Shown: positions 1 to 8,735, counted from the stretch's first letter. The stretch: 64,000 nucleotides of DNA from Pseudomonas gingeri (GCF_013386165.1 NZ_JACAOS010000015.1:1-64000); one strand, 5' to 3'. Numbers and translations: made by a program. The notes: generated by a model not told the origin, from the letters alone.

Positions 1-1231
1 CGGGCAATCCCTGCTGGAAATTTGGACTGTTGTCCTGGGCGTCAAAAGCGCTGATGCCGTCCTGCATCCCCAGGTCAAGGTTGAGGAACGCACTGCCGAT
101 GCGCCGACCGTGGTTGATCCCGAACTGTGCTTCGCTCAGGCGGTTGCTGCTGTCGGCCAGCTTGCTCTTTTCAATGTAGTTATTGGTGCGCAGGTAGGTC
201 AGGCCGGTATTGAGCGAGGTCTTGCTCAAGGCATCGCGGTAGATCACCCGCTCCAGTTTCACCTGGTGGTTCTGGCTATCGCCGGTCGACTCGAAGTTGA
301 AACCGCTGGCCTGCTGCTGGGAACGGTAGTCACTTTCGCTGTAGGTGTAACTCAGGTTCCACCAGCCGAATGGCAGGTTGTAATAGAGCATGGCATTGCG
401 CGAGTTCTTCGTTTGGTCACGGACCACATCGTGGCCGGCCCGCAAGGAAAACTGATCGGCCAAACCCAACGGGCTGTCCCAATCGAAGGTCGTCCCGGCC
501 TGTTGCTCCCCGGTGCTGCGCTGACCATCGTTACCGTAGGAAACCCCGGCCCGCCAAGGTTTTTGCGGGTTGTTCTTGACCAGCACCTCGCTGCCCCCGA
601 CTTCCTTGCCTGGCGCCAGCTCCATCTGCGCCTGGTTCGACGGCAGACGGTTCAGCTGGTCGACCATCTGCTCGATCTCGCGCAGGTTGAGCAAGTCACC
701 CGGTTTGCCCGGAAAACTCATCGCCAGTTGACGGTCGGACAGGCCGCTGCCGTCGGTCCCTTTCAAACCTTCGAGTTTGCCTTCGACCACCAGCACTTTC
801 AGGTTGCCCGTGGACAGGTCCTGCTGTGGCAAGTAGGCGCGGCTGGTGACCAGGCCTTTTTCTATATAGCTATCGGTGATGACCTTGAGCAGGTCATTGA
901 GCTGCGGCACGCCCAGGCATTGACCAATGTAGGGTTTCAGCAGACGTTCGCGCTCGCCTGCGGACAGGGAGTCAGCCCCTTGCAGGTCGATGCTCTTGAT
1001 CGGAAAACAGCGGGTATCAACCGGAGCCGTTGGCGCGACGGGAGCTGCCGCTTTACCGGGCAGGTCCTTGAGTTCTTCGAGACGGCGACGCTGCTCTTCG
1101 AGCAGGCGGTCCTGGCGATCACGGATCAGGTCGGTGTCACCCGGGGTGGGGGGGGCAGCGTGAGCGGTATTCAGAGCACAAATGCACAACAACGCAAGAC
1201 ACAGCCTCGTCCCGAAGACGAGTTGAGACAT
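1..1231 (-). CDS. ShlB/FhaC-type two-partner secretion transporter, partial
   Basis: Outer-membrane TpsB transporter that would export a TpsA exoprotein through a 16-strand barrel. The minus-strand frame is open from an ATG at 1231 to the window edge, so the C-terminus is missing. The N-terminus has a signal peptide ending near AHA, then a charged arginine/glutamate-rich linker. A POTRA-like segment follows (CFPIKSIDLQGADSLS... and LVVEGKLEGL). Next come alternating beta-barrel strands such as PWRAGVSYGNDGQRSTG and WWNLSYTYSESDYRS. A GAGGG ribosome site lies a few bases upstream of the ATG. No TpsA partner is visible in the window; it may lie beyond the left edge. Family assignment is from recognised sequence pattern. 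Confidence 0.85.
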   Translation of the reverse strand, partial: MSQLVFGTRLCLALLCICALNTAHAAPPTPGDTDLIRDRQDRLLEEQRRRLEELKDLPGKAAAPVAPTAPVDTRCFPIKSIDLQGADSLSAGERERLLKPYIGQCLGVPQLNDLLKVITDSYIEKGLVTSRAYLPQQDLSTGNLKVLVVEGKLEGLKGTDGSGLSDRQLAMSFPGKPGDLLNLREIEQMVDQLNRLPSNQAQMELAPGKEVGGSEVLVKNNPQKPWRAGVSYGNDGQRSTGEQQAGTTFDWDSPLGLADQFSLRAGHDVVRDQTKNSRNAMLYYNLPFGWWNLSYTYSESDYRSQQQASGFNFESTGDSQNHQVKLERVIYRDALSKTSLNTGLTYLRTNNYIEKSKLADSSNRLSEAQFGINHGRRIGSAFLNLDLGMQDGISAFDAQDNSPNFQQGLP

Positions 1232-1421
1232 GTTCGATCCCTCGAAGACAAGCTTGATATCAAAATAATGTCGCGATGCTAGACAGGCAAAACCATGACG
1301 TCAACGAATTGTTGCAACTTATTTCATTTTCGATACAAACCAACGCCAGGCAAGTGAAGGCCCCTCGCACGAAGGTCGGCGAGGTTGTGGAAGGGGTGAA
1401 GCAGGATGAGGAGTAGGTTCA

Positions 1422-1448
1422 AGCAGTGCCGTTTTGCACGGCACTGCT
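1422..1448 (-). terminator. Hairpin downstream of cbtA
   Basis: A 10-bp stem (AGCAGTGCCG / CGGCACTGCT) begins 9 bases after the cbtA stop codon in the minus direction. The U-tract is poor (TTGAA), so this may be a weak or factor-assisted terminator. Confidence 0.5.
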
Positions 1449-1456
1449 CTTCAACT

Positions 1457-2185
1457 TCAGGCGCGGGTGGAGAACCCGGGCAGATTCAATTTGCGCTCGG
1501 CCAACCAGCCGAAGGTCAGGCCCACGGTTGTCCAGAGCACCAGTTGGATGCCCAGGGAAGCGACGCGGAACTTCCACAACAGAACCGCCGAAAACGCTTC
1601 CGGCACTTCATTGATCGTCGGGAACAGGGAACCTGCCACCGCCATGATCACAATGTACAACGCCACCGCCAGAATCGAGCCGCCCCAGATACCGATGGCC
1701 GGGATCAGCTTGCGCGCTGCGTTGATCGCAATCACGGCCGCAATCACCGACACCAGCAACATCAGGAAGAACAGCTTGGTGCGCTGGGCGATGGTGGCGG
1801 GGTCGCCAATGGACGGCGGATTGGCCGGGTATTTCAGCCCAGGCACCAGAATCAGTGTGACGAAAGCCGCCAAGGCCAGCAGTGCGGCCAGGCCACGCGG
1901 CCCGATCTTGCCGACACGCCCGAGGGAGTAGGCAAACACCAGGGCGAAGATCCCGCCCAGGGAAACGCTATACGTCACCACACCGGTGAACAAACCGAAA
2001 GTGCTCTGCACCTCGCGGCTCACCAGTTCTTCTTCCGGAGCATCGCCGTGCATCTGCGCCATTTGATCTTCGAAGGCAATTGCCTTGTCGATTTGCGGCT
2101 CACCGAACACTTTTGCGAAGCCAAAGGCAAGAATCCCGGCAAGCAAACCCACCAGCATGCCGCGAACCAATAGTTGACCGGTCAT
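1457..2185 (-). CDS. cbtA: CbtA cobalt transporter subunit
   Basis: Integral membrane subunit of the CbtAB cobalt uptake system that feeds cobalamin synthesis. The 242-residue protein shows about five hydrophobic spans, beginning at the N-terminus (LLVRGMLVGLLAGILAFGFAKV) and ending near ASLGIQLVLWTTVGLTFGWL. Conserved CbtA features include the early FGEPQIDKAIAFE segment and GLKYPANPP in the middle. It is immediately downstream of cbtB (15-bp gap), so both share the riboswitch-controlled transcript. Length matches the family. Confidence 0.93.
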   Translation of the reverse strand: MTGQLLVRGMLVGLLAGILAFGFAKVFGEPQIDKAIAFEDQMAQMHGDAPEEELVSREVQSTFGLFTGVVTYSVSLGGIFALVFAYSLGRVGKIGPRGLAALLALAAFVTLILVPGLKYPANPPSIGDPATIAQRTKLFFLMLLVSVIAAVIAINAARKLIPAIGIWGGSILAVALYIVIMAVAGSLFPTINEVPEAFSAVLLWKFRVASLGIQLVLWTTVGLTFGWLAERKLNLPGFSTRA

Positions 2186-2200
2186 GTCATATTCCTTGAA

Positions 2201-2413
2201 TTAGTGGCAGGGGAAACCAAGCAAGTGGCGCCCGTCGTGCACGAACTCATGGACATACATGCCTTTGACCAAAGCAGTTGCACCCTGCTCCGCGCCAACG
2301 AAATAGATCGCCAGCATCAACAGCAGGCCGCCAAAAATGGCCCAGGGAAGAATTTCGCCCAACGGAATAGTGGGCAGGGAAACATCGGTCTGCGTAGCAG
2401 CGCTATAAGCCAT
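2201..2413 (-). CDS. cbtB: CbtB cobalt transporter small subunit
   Basis: A 70-residue single-span protein. The membrane segment (LPWAIFGGLLLMLAIYFVGAEQ) is followed by the histidine-containing tail VHEFVHDGRHLLGFPCH, the hallmark of CbtB and its likely metal-binding end. The start at 2413 is chosen because CCTGGAGG lies at proper spacing; the frame extends further upstream, but that stretch overlaps the riboswitch. It is the first gene of the cbtBA operon. Confidence 0.93.
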   Translation of the reverse strand: MAYSAATQTDVSLPTIPLGEILPWAIFGGLLLMLAIYFVGAEQGATALVKGMYVHEFVHDGRHLLGFPCH

Positions 2414-2454
2414 GTGAACCTCCAGGGAAGTCGCGTCCCAGTACGGATTACGGT

Positions 2455-2570
2455 GGAGAAACAGGGTCTGGCTTACGGCTGACAAGCAGACGAATACAGT
2501 GGCGCGACCGCGCCGGATTTCAACCGGCTTCCTGTTTCGGAACGAGTTGTACAATTTGTCAGTAACAAAT
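2455..2570 (-). promoter_or_regulatory. Cobalamin riboswitch upstream of cbtBA
   Basis: In the minus-strand leader of cbtB the hallmark elements occur in order: AACAGGAAGCCGGTTGAAAT, the conserved GCCACTGT (plus-strand 2496-2503) and the B12 box AAGCCAGACC (around 2464-2475). About 40 bases separate the B12 box from the cbtB start, room for an expression platform that masks the ribosome site. Expected role: adenosylcobalamin binding lowers cobalt transporter expression. Confidence 0.92.
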
Positions 2571-2616
2571 TGATACAGCACCCGGCAGTGTAGGGGTTCA
2601 AGCCAACAGTAGCTAC

Positions 2617-2648
2617 AAAAAAGCCGGAGCACGCTCACGTGCTCCGGC
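2617..2648 (-). terminator. Rho-independent terminator of the former metE
   Basis: A perfect 11-bp stem (GCCGGAGCACG / CGTGCTCCGGC, 4-base loop) is followed on the minus strand by six U residues. It lies just after the stop codon of the metE remnant, as expected for that gene's original terminator. It also shields the cobalamin riboswitch operon from upstream transcription. Confidence 0.85.
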
Positions 2649-2680
2649 GGGTACTTCAGACTCGGTACTGATGCCTCAAG

Positions 2681-2760
2681 TCAGTTCTGCACGCAGTTGA
2701 CGAGCGGCGCTGACCCTGTGCACCAGGTAGTGGTAGTTGGTGTCAAACCACCGGGCGAAC
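2681..2760 (-). pseudogene. Remnant of metE (B12-independent methionine synthase)
   Basis: The minus-strand frame reads KGRLLGFARWFDTNYHYLVH, then RVSAARQLRAELT and a stop at 2681. WFDTNYHYLV is a signature of the N-terminal half of cobalamin-independent methionine synthase. The tail resembles the extreme C-terminus of Pseudomonas MetE. That implies a very large internal deletion joining the two parts, with loss of the start. A strong terminator follows directly. Assignment rests on a short motif and is an inference; it could be confirmed by comparing this locus with related genomes. Confidence 0.5.
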
Positions 2761-2865
2761 CCAAGAAGCCGACCTTTCGCTATATCCTTTACTACATAAC
2801 GCCTGATTGCGTAGCTTTGGCGTGCAGTTCATCGTCGAGCCTTCCCATCAGAGCACAAACGCCCC

Positions 2866-3777
2866 ATGCTCCTTCGTCAACTGACCTACCTCGTGACACT
2901 GGCCCAGGAGCAACACTTCGGGCGCGCGGCGGAAAAATGCAATATCTCGCAACCGGCGCTGTCCGGTGCCATTCGCAGCCTCGAACAGGAACTGGGGGTC
3001 TCGGTGGTGCAACGCAGCCGTCGCTTCGAGGGCTTTACCGCAGATGGCGAGCGCGTACTGGTCTGGGCACGGCGGATCCTTTCCGATTGCGGCTCGATGC
3101 GCCAGGAAGTCGGTATCCGCGAACTCAACCCAAGCGGGATCCTGAGATTCGGGGCTATTCCCACCACCTTGTCGATGGTGCCCCTGCTCACCGATTTCTG
3201 CCTGCGGCCCTACCCGGACATGCGCCATGAGGTCTACACCCTGGCCACCTCGCAGATGCTGCAGAAAATCTCCAACTTCGAGCTGGACCTGGGCATGACC
3301 TACCTCTCCGATGGGCGACTGCGGGAGTTCCAGACCCTGCCGTTGTTCAAGGAGCGTTATGTGCTGATCATCCGCGATGAGCGTGTCCTGGAAGGCGCCA
3401 CTGAACTGTCCTGGAGCGATGTTGCCCGCCTGCCGCTGTGCCTGCTCACCGCCAACATGCAATGCCGTCAGGGTATCGACGCGGCGTTCGCCGAAGCCGG
3501 CGTCGAGGTTTCACCCCGGGTCGAAACCGACTCGATGATGGTCCTGTATGCCCATGTCCGCTGTTCCGGGCTGTGCAGCATCGTGCCCCATAGCGCCTTG
3601 TCGCTGATCGAAATGCGCCAGGAAATCACCGCCATCCCAATCGTCCCGCAACTGCAACGGGAAATCGGCCTGGTGATGCTCCAGCGCGATCCCCAGCCAT
3701 TGCTGCTGGCATCGGCCCTGGCGATCTTCAGCACCCTGGACCTGCAAACCCGCGTCGATGCCTTCCTGCACGGCTGA
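2866..3777 (+). CDS. LysR-family transcriptional regulator
   Basis: A 303-residue LysR regulator. The N-terminal winged helix-turn-helix is clear (LTYLVTLAQEQHFGRAAEKCNISQPALSGAIRSLEQELGVSVVQR), followed by a periplasmic-binding-like effector domain. It is of the OxyR/HTH-LysR type commonly placed beside formate dehydrogenase, and the fdh gene starts 140 bp downstream on the same strand. It probably controls the fdh-HPP operon in response to an unknown ligand. The start has no strong ribosome site; ATG 2866 keeps the canonical MLLRQLTYLVTLA start. Confidence 0.9.
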   Translation: MLLRQLTYLVTLAQEQHFGRAAEKCNISQPALSGAIRSLEQELGVSVVQRSRRFEGFTADGERVLVWARRILSDCGSMRQEVGIRELNPSGILRFGAIPTTLSMVPLLTDFCLRPYPDMRHEVYTLATSQMLQKISNFELDLGMTYLSDGRLREFQTLPLFKERYVLIIRDERVLEGATELSWSDVARLPLCLLTANMQCRQGIDAAFAEAGVEVSPRVETDSMMVLYAHVRCSGLCSIVPHSALSLIEMRQEITAIPIVPQLQREIGLVMLQRDPQPLLLASALAIFSTLDLQTRVDAFLHG

Positions 3778-3785
3778 TAACCGGC

Positions 3786-3803
3786 GCTGATCTATAGATC
3801 AGC
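3786..3803. promoter_or_regulatory. 18-bp perfect palindrome between lysR and fdh
   Basis: GCTGATCTATAGATCAGC is perfectly self-complementary. It sits 8 bases after the LysR stop and about 115 bases before the fdh start. It could be a dimeric regulator's operator for fdh or a short transcript-end hairpin; no U-run follows, which favours an operator. Confidence 0.4.
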
Positions 3804-3917
3804 CCAAGCGATTAGCCAGCGCCCCCGCCCTGCCGGACTATGCCGGTCGAGCAGCCTCCACTGCTCGAACCAGCGCGGCCACCCGCGCTGGCCCATTCCA
3901 ATAACAGGAAGGTCCCC

Positions 3918-5117
3918 ATGGCGAAGATTGTATGCGTGCTCTACGACGACCCCATCACCGGACAACCCGAGACTTATGCACGAGACGGCCTGCCCCACCT
4001 CGAGCGCTACCCTGACGGACAAACCCTGCCCAGCCCAAAAGCCATCGACTTTGAACCCGGCACCTTGCTCGGCAGCGTTTCCGGCGAGCTGGGCCTGCGC
4101 AAATACCTTGAATCCAACGGCCACACCCTCGTCGTCACGTCCAGCAAGGACGGCGCTGACAGCGTCCTCGACCGCGAACTGCACGATGCCGAAATCGTGA
4201 TTTCGCAACCGTTCTGGCCGGCCTACATGACCGCCGAACGGATGGACAAGGCGCCGAAGCTGAAGATGATCGTCACCGCCGGTATCGGCTCCGATCACAC
4301 CGACCTGCAAGGCGCCATGGACCGCGGGATCACCGTCGCCGAAGTGACTTACTGCAACAGCAACAGCGTCGCCGAACACGTGGTGATGAGCGTGCTGGCG
4401 CTAGTGCGCAATTACCTACCGTCGCACCAATGGGTCCTCAAAGGCGGCTGGAACATCGCCGATTGTGTCGCCCGTTCTTACGATGTCGAAGGGATGCACG
4501 TGGGCACGGTAGCGGCCGGCCGTATCGGCCTGCGGGTCCTGCGCCTGCTCAAGCCGTTCGACATGCACCTGCACTACATGGATCGTCATCGCCTGCCTGA
4601 GGCGGTCGAGAAAGAGCTGAACCTGACCTACCACTCAACGCTGGAAAGCCTGGCCAAGGCCTGCGATGTGGTGACCCTCAACTGTCCGCTGCACCCTGAA
4701 ACCGAGCACATGGTCAACGCCGAGTCGCTGAAGCACTTCAAGCGCGGCGCCTATCTGATCAACACCGCGCGCGGCAAGCTCTGTGATCGGGATGCCATCG
4801 CGGCAGCGCTGGAAAGCGGGCAGTTGGCCGGTTATGCCGGTGACGTCTGGTTCCCGCAACCAGCCCCCGAAGATCATCCTTGGCGCAGCATGCCGCACCA
4901 CGGCATGACCCCGCATATCTCCGGGACCAGCCTGTCGGCCCAGACCCGTTATGCCGCCGGCACCCGGGAAATTCTCGAGTGTTATTTCGAGAACCGACCG
5001 ATTCGCGACGAGTACCTGATCGTCCAGGGCGGTGAATTGGCCGGCGTCGGCGCGCACTCCTACAGCGCGGGCAACGCCACCAAAGGTTCGGAAGAAGCAG
5101 AACGTTTCAAGAAATGA
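3918..5117 (+). CDS. fdh: NAD-dependent formate dehydrogenase
   Basis: Oxidises formate to CO2 with NAD+ in the cytoplasm, a D-2-hydroxyacid dehydrogenase superfamily member. The 399-residue length agrees with the well-studied Pseudomonas enzyme. Key residues are present: R285 (NTAR), Q314 (FPQPAPEDHPW) and H333 (MTPHISGT), the catalytic Arg, Gln and His. The Rossmann turn is GTVAAGRIG (196-204), and D222 (HYMDRHRLP) gives NAD over NADP preference. One change from the usual Rossmann text is GRIG preceded by AA. ATG 3918 is used because AGGAAGG precedes it; the frame is open further upstream. It is followed by an HPP gene with a 4-bp overlap. Confidence 0.95.
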   Translation: MAKIVCVLYDDPITGQPETYARDGLPHLERYPDGQTLPSPKAIDFEPGTLLGSVSGELGLRKYLESNGHTLVVTSSKDGADSVLDRELHDAEIVISQPFWPAYMTAERMDKAPKLKMIVTAGIGSDHTDLQGAMDRGITVAEVTYCNSNSVAEHVVMSVLALVRNYLPSHQWVLKGGWNIADCVARSYDVEGMHVGTVAAGRIGLRVLRLLKPFDMHLHYMDRHRLPEAVEKELNLTYHSTLESLAKACDVVTLNCPLHPETEHMVNAESLKHFKRGAYLINTARGKLCDRDAIAAALESGQLAGYAGDVWFPQPAPEDHPWRSMPHHGMTPHISGTSLSAQTRYAAGTREILECYFENRPIRDEYLIVQGGELAGVGAHSYSAGNATKGSEEAERFKK

Positions 5118-5626
5118 AGTCGACCTCGACACACGCGGGCCAGGCAACTGGCCCCATTCGGCGCCTGCGGATCCTTTCATTGCTGTGGATCGGATTGGGG
5201 GTTTTCATCGCCCTGGCAGGACTCGGCCTGATCAGCCTCAACAGCGGGCAACCCTGGGTGATCGGTTCCTTTGGCGCAAGCTGCGTGCTGCTGTTCGCTT
5301 ACCCGGAAGGACCGTTCTCCCAGGTGCGCAATGTGATCGGCGGGCACCTGCTGACCTCACTGGTTGGCCTGACCTGCCTGCAGGTCTTCGGCCCGGGCCT
5401 GCTGCCCATGGCGTTTGCCGGGGCATTGGCGACGGTCTTGATGGTGGTGACCCGCACCGTGCATCCACCAGCGGGGGGTAACCCGATCATCGTGTTCATG
5501 ACACAACCCGGCTGGTCATTCCTGCTGGTCCCCACCCTGGGTGGGGCCTGCTGGTTGATGTTGACGGCGTGGCTGTACTGGAAAGGTATTCGGTGGCTTC
5601 AGCAATACCAGGTGGCACACATTTAG
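5114..5626 (+). CDS. HPP family integral membrane protein
   Basis: A 170-residue membrane protein with four hydrophobic spans and the family-defining HPPAGGNP motif. HPP proteins are linked to transport of small anions such as nitrite in plants; the bacterial role is unproven. Its ATG overlaps the fdh stop (ATGA), so it is co-translated with formate dehydrogenase. An inferred role is movement of formate or a related anion. Confidence 0.88.
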   Translation: MKSTSTHAGQATGPIRRLRILSLLWIGLGVFIALAGLGLISLNSGQPWVIGSFGASCVLLFAYPEGPFSQVRNVIGGHLLTSLVGLTCLQVFGPGLLPMAFAGALATVLMVVTRTVHPPAGGNPIIVFMTQPGWSFLLVPTLGGACWLMLTAWLYWKGIRWLQQYQVAHI

Positions 5627-5673
5627 GCTCTACACTAGGGCGGACCTCGAATCCCTCCAAAGGTAGCGCACAG

Positions 5674-6561
5674 ATGGAACGTCTCACCGCAAAAGACTTT
5701 GCCCCTGAACTGCTCGAACTGTACGACTACTACGTCCACGGCAAGATCAACCGCCGGGAATTCCTCGATCGCGCGGCGAAGTTCACCCTCGGTGGCCTCG
5801 CCGCCACCAGCCTCCTGGCGGCACTCAGCCCGAACTATGCACTGGCCGAGCAGGTGCCCTTTACCGACCCGGACATCGTCGCCGAATACATCACCTACCC
5901 CTCCCCCAAAGGCCACGGGCAGGTGCGTGCCTATCGGGTTCGCCCAGCCAAAGCCACCGGCAAGGTGCCGGCGGTGGTGGTCGTGCATGAAAACCGCGGG
6001 CTCAATCCCTATATCGAAGACGTCGCCCGCCGCGTGGCCAAGGCCGGTTTCATCGCCCTGGCCCCGGATGGCCTGTCATCGGTCGGCGGTTACCCCGGCA
6101 ATGACGACAAGGGCCGCGACCTGCAACTGACGGTCGACCCGGAAAAACTCATGAATGACTTCTTCGCCGCCATCGAATGGCTGATGAAGCACGACAGCAC
6201 CACCGGCAAGGTCGGGATCACCGGCTTCTGCTATGGCGGCGGGGTGGCCAATGCCGCGGCGGTGGCCTACCCGGAACTGAGCGCGGCCGTGCCTTTCTAC
6301 GGTCGCCAGCCCAAGGCCGAAGAAGTGGTCAGGATCAAGGCCCCGCTGCTGCTGCACTACGCCGAACTGGACAAGGGCATCACCGACGGATGGCCCGCCT
6401 ATGAACAAGCCTTGAAAGCCAACGGCAAGATCTATGAAGCCCACATCTATGCCGGGGTCAACCACGGTTTCCACAACGATTCCACACCGAGGTACGACGA
6501 AGCCGCCGCCAAGCTGGCCTGGGATCGGACCCTGGGCTGGTTTCGGCGCTATCTGGCCTAG
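5674..6561 (+). CDS. Dienelactone hydrolase family protein, Tat-exported
   Basis: An alpha/beta hydrolase of 295 residues (YghX-like). The nucleophile elbow is GFCYGGG with C186, the acid is D233 (AELDKG) and the histidine is in GVNHGFHND (H264 or H267), the Cys-Asp-His triad of dienelactone hydrolases. Residues 25-58 (INRREFLDRAAKF... to ALAEQ) form a twin-arginine signal, so the mature enzyme is probably periplasmic. ATG 5674 begins the family's usual N-terminus. Its stop overlaps the convergent AraC gene by a few bases. Confidence 0.9.
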   Translation: MERLTAKDFAPELLELYDYYVHGKINRREFLDRAAKFTLGGLAATSLLAALSPNYALAEQVPFTDPDIVAEYITYPSPKGHGQVRAYRVRPAKATGKVPAVVVVHENRGLNPYIEDVARRVAKAGFIALAPDGLSSVGGYPGNDDKGRDLQLTVDPEKLMNDFFAAIEWLMKHDSTTGKVGITGFCYGGGVANAAAVAYPELSAAVPFYGRQPKAEEVVRIKAPLLLHYAELDKGITDGWPAYEQALKANGKIYEAHIYAGVNHGFHNDSTPRYDEAAAKLAWDRTLGWFRRYLA

Positions 6562-7505
6562 CGCTGAAAGCACGGCTCCCCTTTCAGCAGCCAGCCCTCT
6601 CCCGTCGAGTCGCGATAAGCTCTGGGCGAGCGTCCGACCACACGTTTGAAGGCATTGCTGAATGAGCTTTCGGAAGCGTAGCCAAGCGTCTCGGCCAGCT
6701 CTCCCAAGGTCTTGCGGGTGCCTCGCAGCATCCGCATGGCCAGGAGCATGCGCCAATGAGTCAAATAGGTGATCGGCGCGACACCCGCCACGGCGCTGAA
6801 ATACGCGGCAAAGCCGGCACGGGACATGGAGGAGGCTTTCGCCAACGCTTCAAGCCCCCATGTACGTCCGGGCTCACCATGGATCAGGCGCAACGCCGGG
6901 GCTAGCCGTCGATCACTGACCGCCCGCAGCCAGCTCGCCGGCGCCGGTTCGTTTTTCGCGAAATGGGCCCGCAAGAGATGAATGAACATCAAGTGAGCCA
7001 TTTGCATGGAAGCCGTCTCACTGCCGGGCAGGTCATGTTCACGCTCCCTGAACAGCTCGTTCAGCAGCCATTTGAGTGCGGCGCCTTCAGAAGACTTGCC
7101 GGAAACGTGAATCAGCGGCGGTAACGCATCCAGCAGCAGACGCCCGTGGTCGGCATCCAGATCAACTTTGCCGCCGATCATGAAAAACTCGTCGCCCTCG
7201 CCATGCCTGACCCTGTTTCCCGTTCGACCCTCAAGCACTTGGTCAAAGTGAACGGGGCGAACGCTCACATCACTGGCCAGTACGTGCACACGCGGCACAC
7301 ACAGGAGAAAAACATCCCCTTCCTCGACTCGAACCGCCTCGCCCAGCGCCTCCATCAGCAACCAGCAACTACCACGCTGCACGCCCCAGAACTTGATCAG
7401 CGACGAAGGTGGAAACTCGATTGCCCACCGGCCGCCGGTGGTCAGTCCGCCCGAGACGATGGACCGTGCGCTCAACAGCTCCAGGTAGTCGGAAAAAGAG
7501 TCCAT
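6558..7505 (-). CDS. AraC family transcriptional regulator
   Basis: 315 residues. An N-terminal cupin-type effector domain (about 15-190) with IEFPPSSLIKFWGVQRG is followed by the C-terminal double helix-turn-helix (RMLRGTRKTLGELAETLGYASESSFSNAFKRVVGRSPRAYR). It is divergent from the SDR gene at 7604, with about 100 bp between, and probably regulates it. Cupin-AraC regulators of this type often control a neighbouring short-chain dehydrogenase. Confidence 0.9.
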   Translation of the reverse strand: MDSFSDYLELLSARSIVSGGLTTGGRWAIEFPPSSLIKFWGVQRGSCWLLMEALGEAVRVEEGDVFLLCVPRVHVLASDVSVRPVHFDQVLEGRTGNRVRHGEGDEFFMIGGKVDLDADHGRLLLDALPPLIHVSGKSSEGAALKWLLNELFREREHDLPGSETASMQMAHLMFIHLLRAHFAKNEPAPASWLRAVSDRRLAPALRLIHGEPGRTWGLEALAKASSMSRAGFAAYFSAVAGVAPITYLTHWRMLLAMRMLRGTRKTLGELAETLGYASESSFSNAFKRVVGRSPRAYRDSTGEGWLLKGEPCFQR

Positions 7506-7603
7506 AACTTTAGACGCTCGCGAATGAAAACAGGATTTATACGCATTCTACGTCCAGATGACTGCTTCTATGCTAGGTCCTCCAACTATTCGAGGATCTG
7601 AAC

Positions 7604-8455
7604 ATGACTCAGCGCAATTGGTTGATCACCGGCGTGAACTCCGGCTTTGGCCGGGAAATGGCCGAGCAGCTTCTGGATAACGGGGATTGTGTTGCCGGCA
7701 CGACACGGGATCTCTCGGCCCTGGACGACCTCAAGGCCAAGCATGGGAGCCGGCTCTGGCTGGCCCAGCTGGACGTCACGGACACACCCGGCATTCATCG
7801 GGTCGTCACGCAGGCCTTTACGGCACTGGGCCGTATCGATGTGGTGGTGAGTAACGCAGGGTATGGCCTCTTCGGTGCCGCCGAAGAACTGACCGACCCG
7901 CAGATCACCCACCAATTGGAAACCAACCTCGTGGGTTCGATTCAATTGGTCAGGGCCGCGCTTCCGTTCCTGAGAGCACAGGGCGGTGGTCGGATCCTTC
8001 AATTATCCAGCATGGGCGGCCAGGCGACCTTCCCCGGCGGGTCCCTGTATAGCGCGACGAAATGGGGAATCGAAGGCTTCATTGACTCGCTCAACCAGGA
8101 GGTCGGCGTATTTGGCATCGGCTGCACGCTGATCGAACCCGGGGGCGCGCGCACCCGGTTCCGCTACGGCAGTTCCAGGCTCGCGCCGAAAAATGACGCC
8201 TATGCTGCATCGCCGGCCAACTACGCCAGAAAGATGATTGAGGAAGGCACCAGCGTGCCGATCGGCGACCCGGCGAAAATGGTCCGGTTGATGATCGACA
8301 GTGTCAATCAGCACCCGGCACCCAAGCGCCTGGCGCTGGGCAGCGATTCATTCACGGTGATGCACAAGCAACTCACGGAGCGCCTGGCAGAGCTGGAATC
8401 ACAAAAGGCTCTGGCCTTTTCAACCGACAGTGCGGCAGACCCAGAGGCGCATTGA
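7604..8455 (+). CDS. Short-chain dehydrogenase/reductase
   Basis: Classical SDR oxidoreductase of 283 residues. It has the nucleotide-binding TGVNSGFG motif (9-16), the structural NAGYG motif, the catalytic Ser in LQLSSMGG and the YxxxK pair in YSATK. The PGGARTRF segment after the active site is typical of this subgroup. The substrate is unknown. It is transcribed divergently from the AraC regulator. Confidence 0.93.
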   Translation: MTQRNWLITGVNSGFGREMAEQLLDNGDCVAGTTRDLSALDDLKAKHGSRLWLAQLDVTDTPGIHRVVTQAFTALGRIDVVVSNAGYGLFGAAEELTDPQITHQLETNLVGSIQLVRAALPFLRAQGGGRILQLSSMGGQATFPGGSLYSATKWGIEGFIDSLNQEVGVFGIGCTLIEPGGARTRFRYGSSRLAPKNDAYAASPANYARKMIEEGTSVPIGDPAKMVRLMIDSVNQHPAPKRLALGSDSFTVMHKQLTERLAELESQKALAFSTDSAADPEAH

Positions 8456-8469
8456 AGGCCAGCAACCGC

Positions 8470-8553
8470 CTATGTCGGAGAAATCGTCGCCAGCAGGCCA
8501 ATTGCAATGGTCAATATCAGGAATCCACCCAGGAACAGCGCCATTTTGCCCAT
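8470..8553 (-). CDS. 27-residue single-span membrane protein
   Basis: A small protein starting MGKMALFLGG and ending LLATISPT, nearly all one hydrophobic helix. It is preceded by an excellent ribosome site (TAGGAGGCCTT then ATG), which is the main reason to call it. It stands alone between the SDR gene and the MocR gene. No function is recognised; small membrane peptides like this often modulate a larger membrane complex. Confidence 0.6.
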   Translation of the reverse strand: MGKMALFLGGFLILTIAIGLLATISPT

Positions 8554-8735
8554 AAGGCCTCCTACACGATAAGGTCGCGGTACAACGCGGGTTAAGAAAT
8601 GAGTCTGCGCAGCGGTGCAAATCAGCATCTGATCTGGCAACAGGCCCGAGGCCTCTGCCAAAAGCCGCTGCGTAGCGTCATTGTCGGTGCTGGGCCGATT
8701 TCATTACAGATGCAGATCGCGCTGAAAAATACGGA

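Noticed and set aside
110-1282. Long plus-strand open frame of 390 codons
   Set aside because: It is the shadow of the minus-strand TpsB gene, which has a signal peptide, POTRA and barrel sequence; the plus product has no family character.
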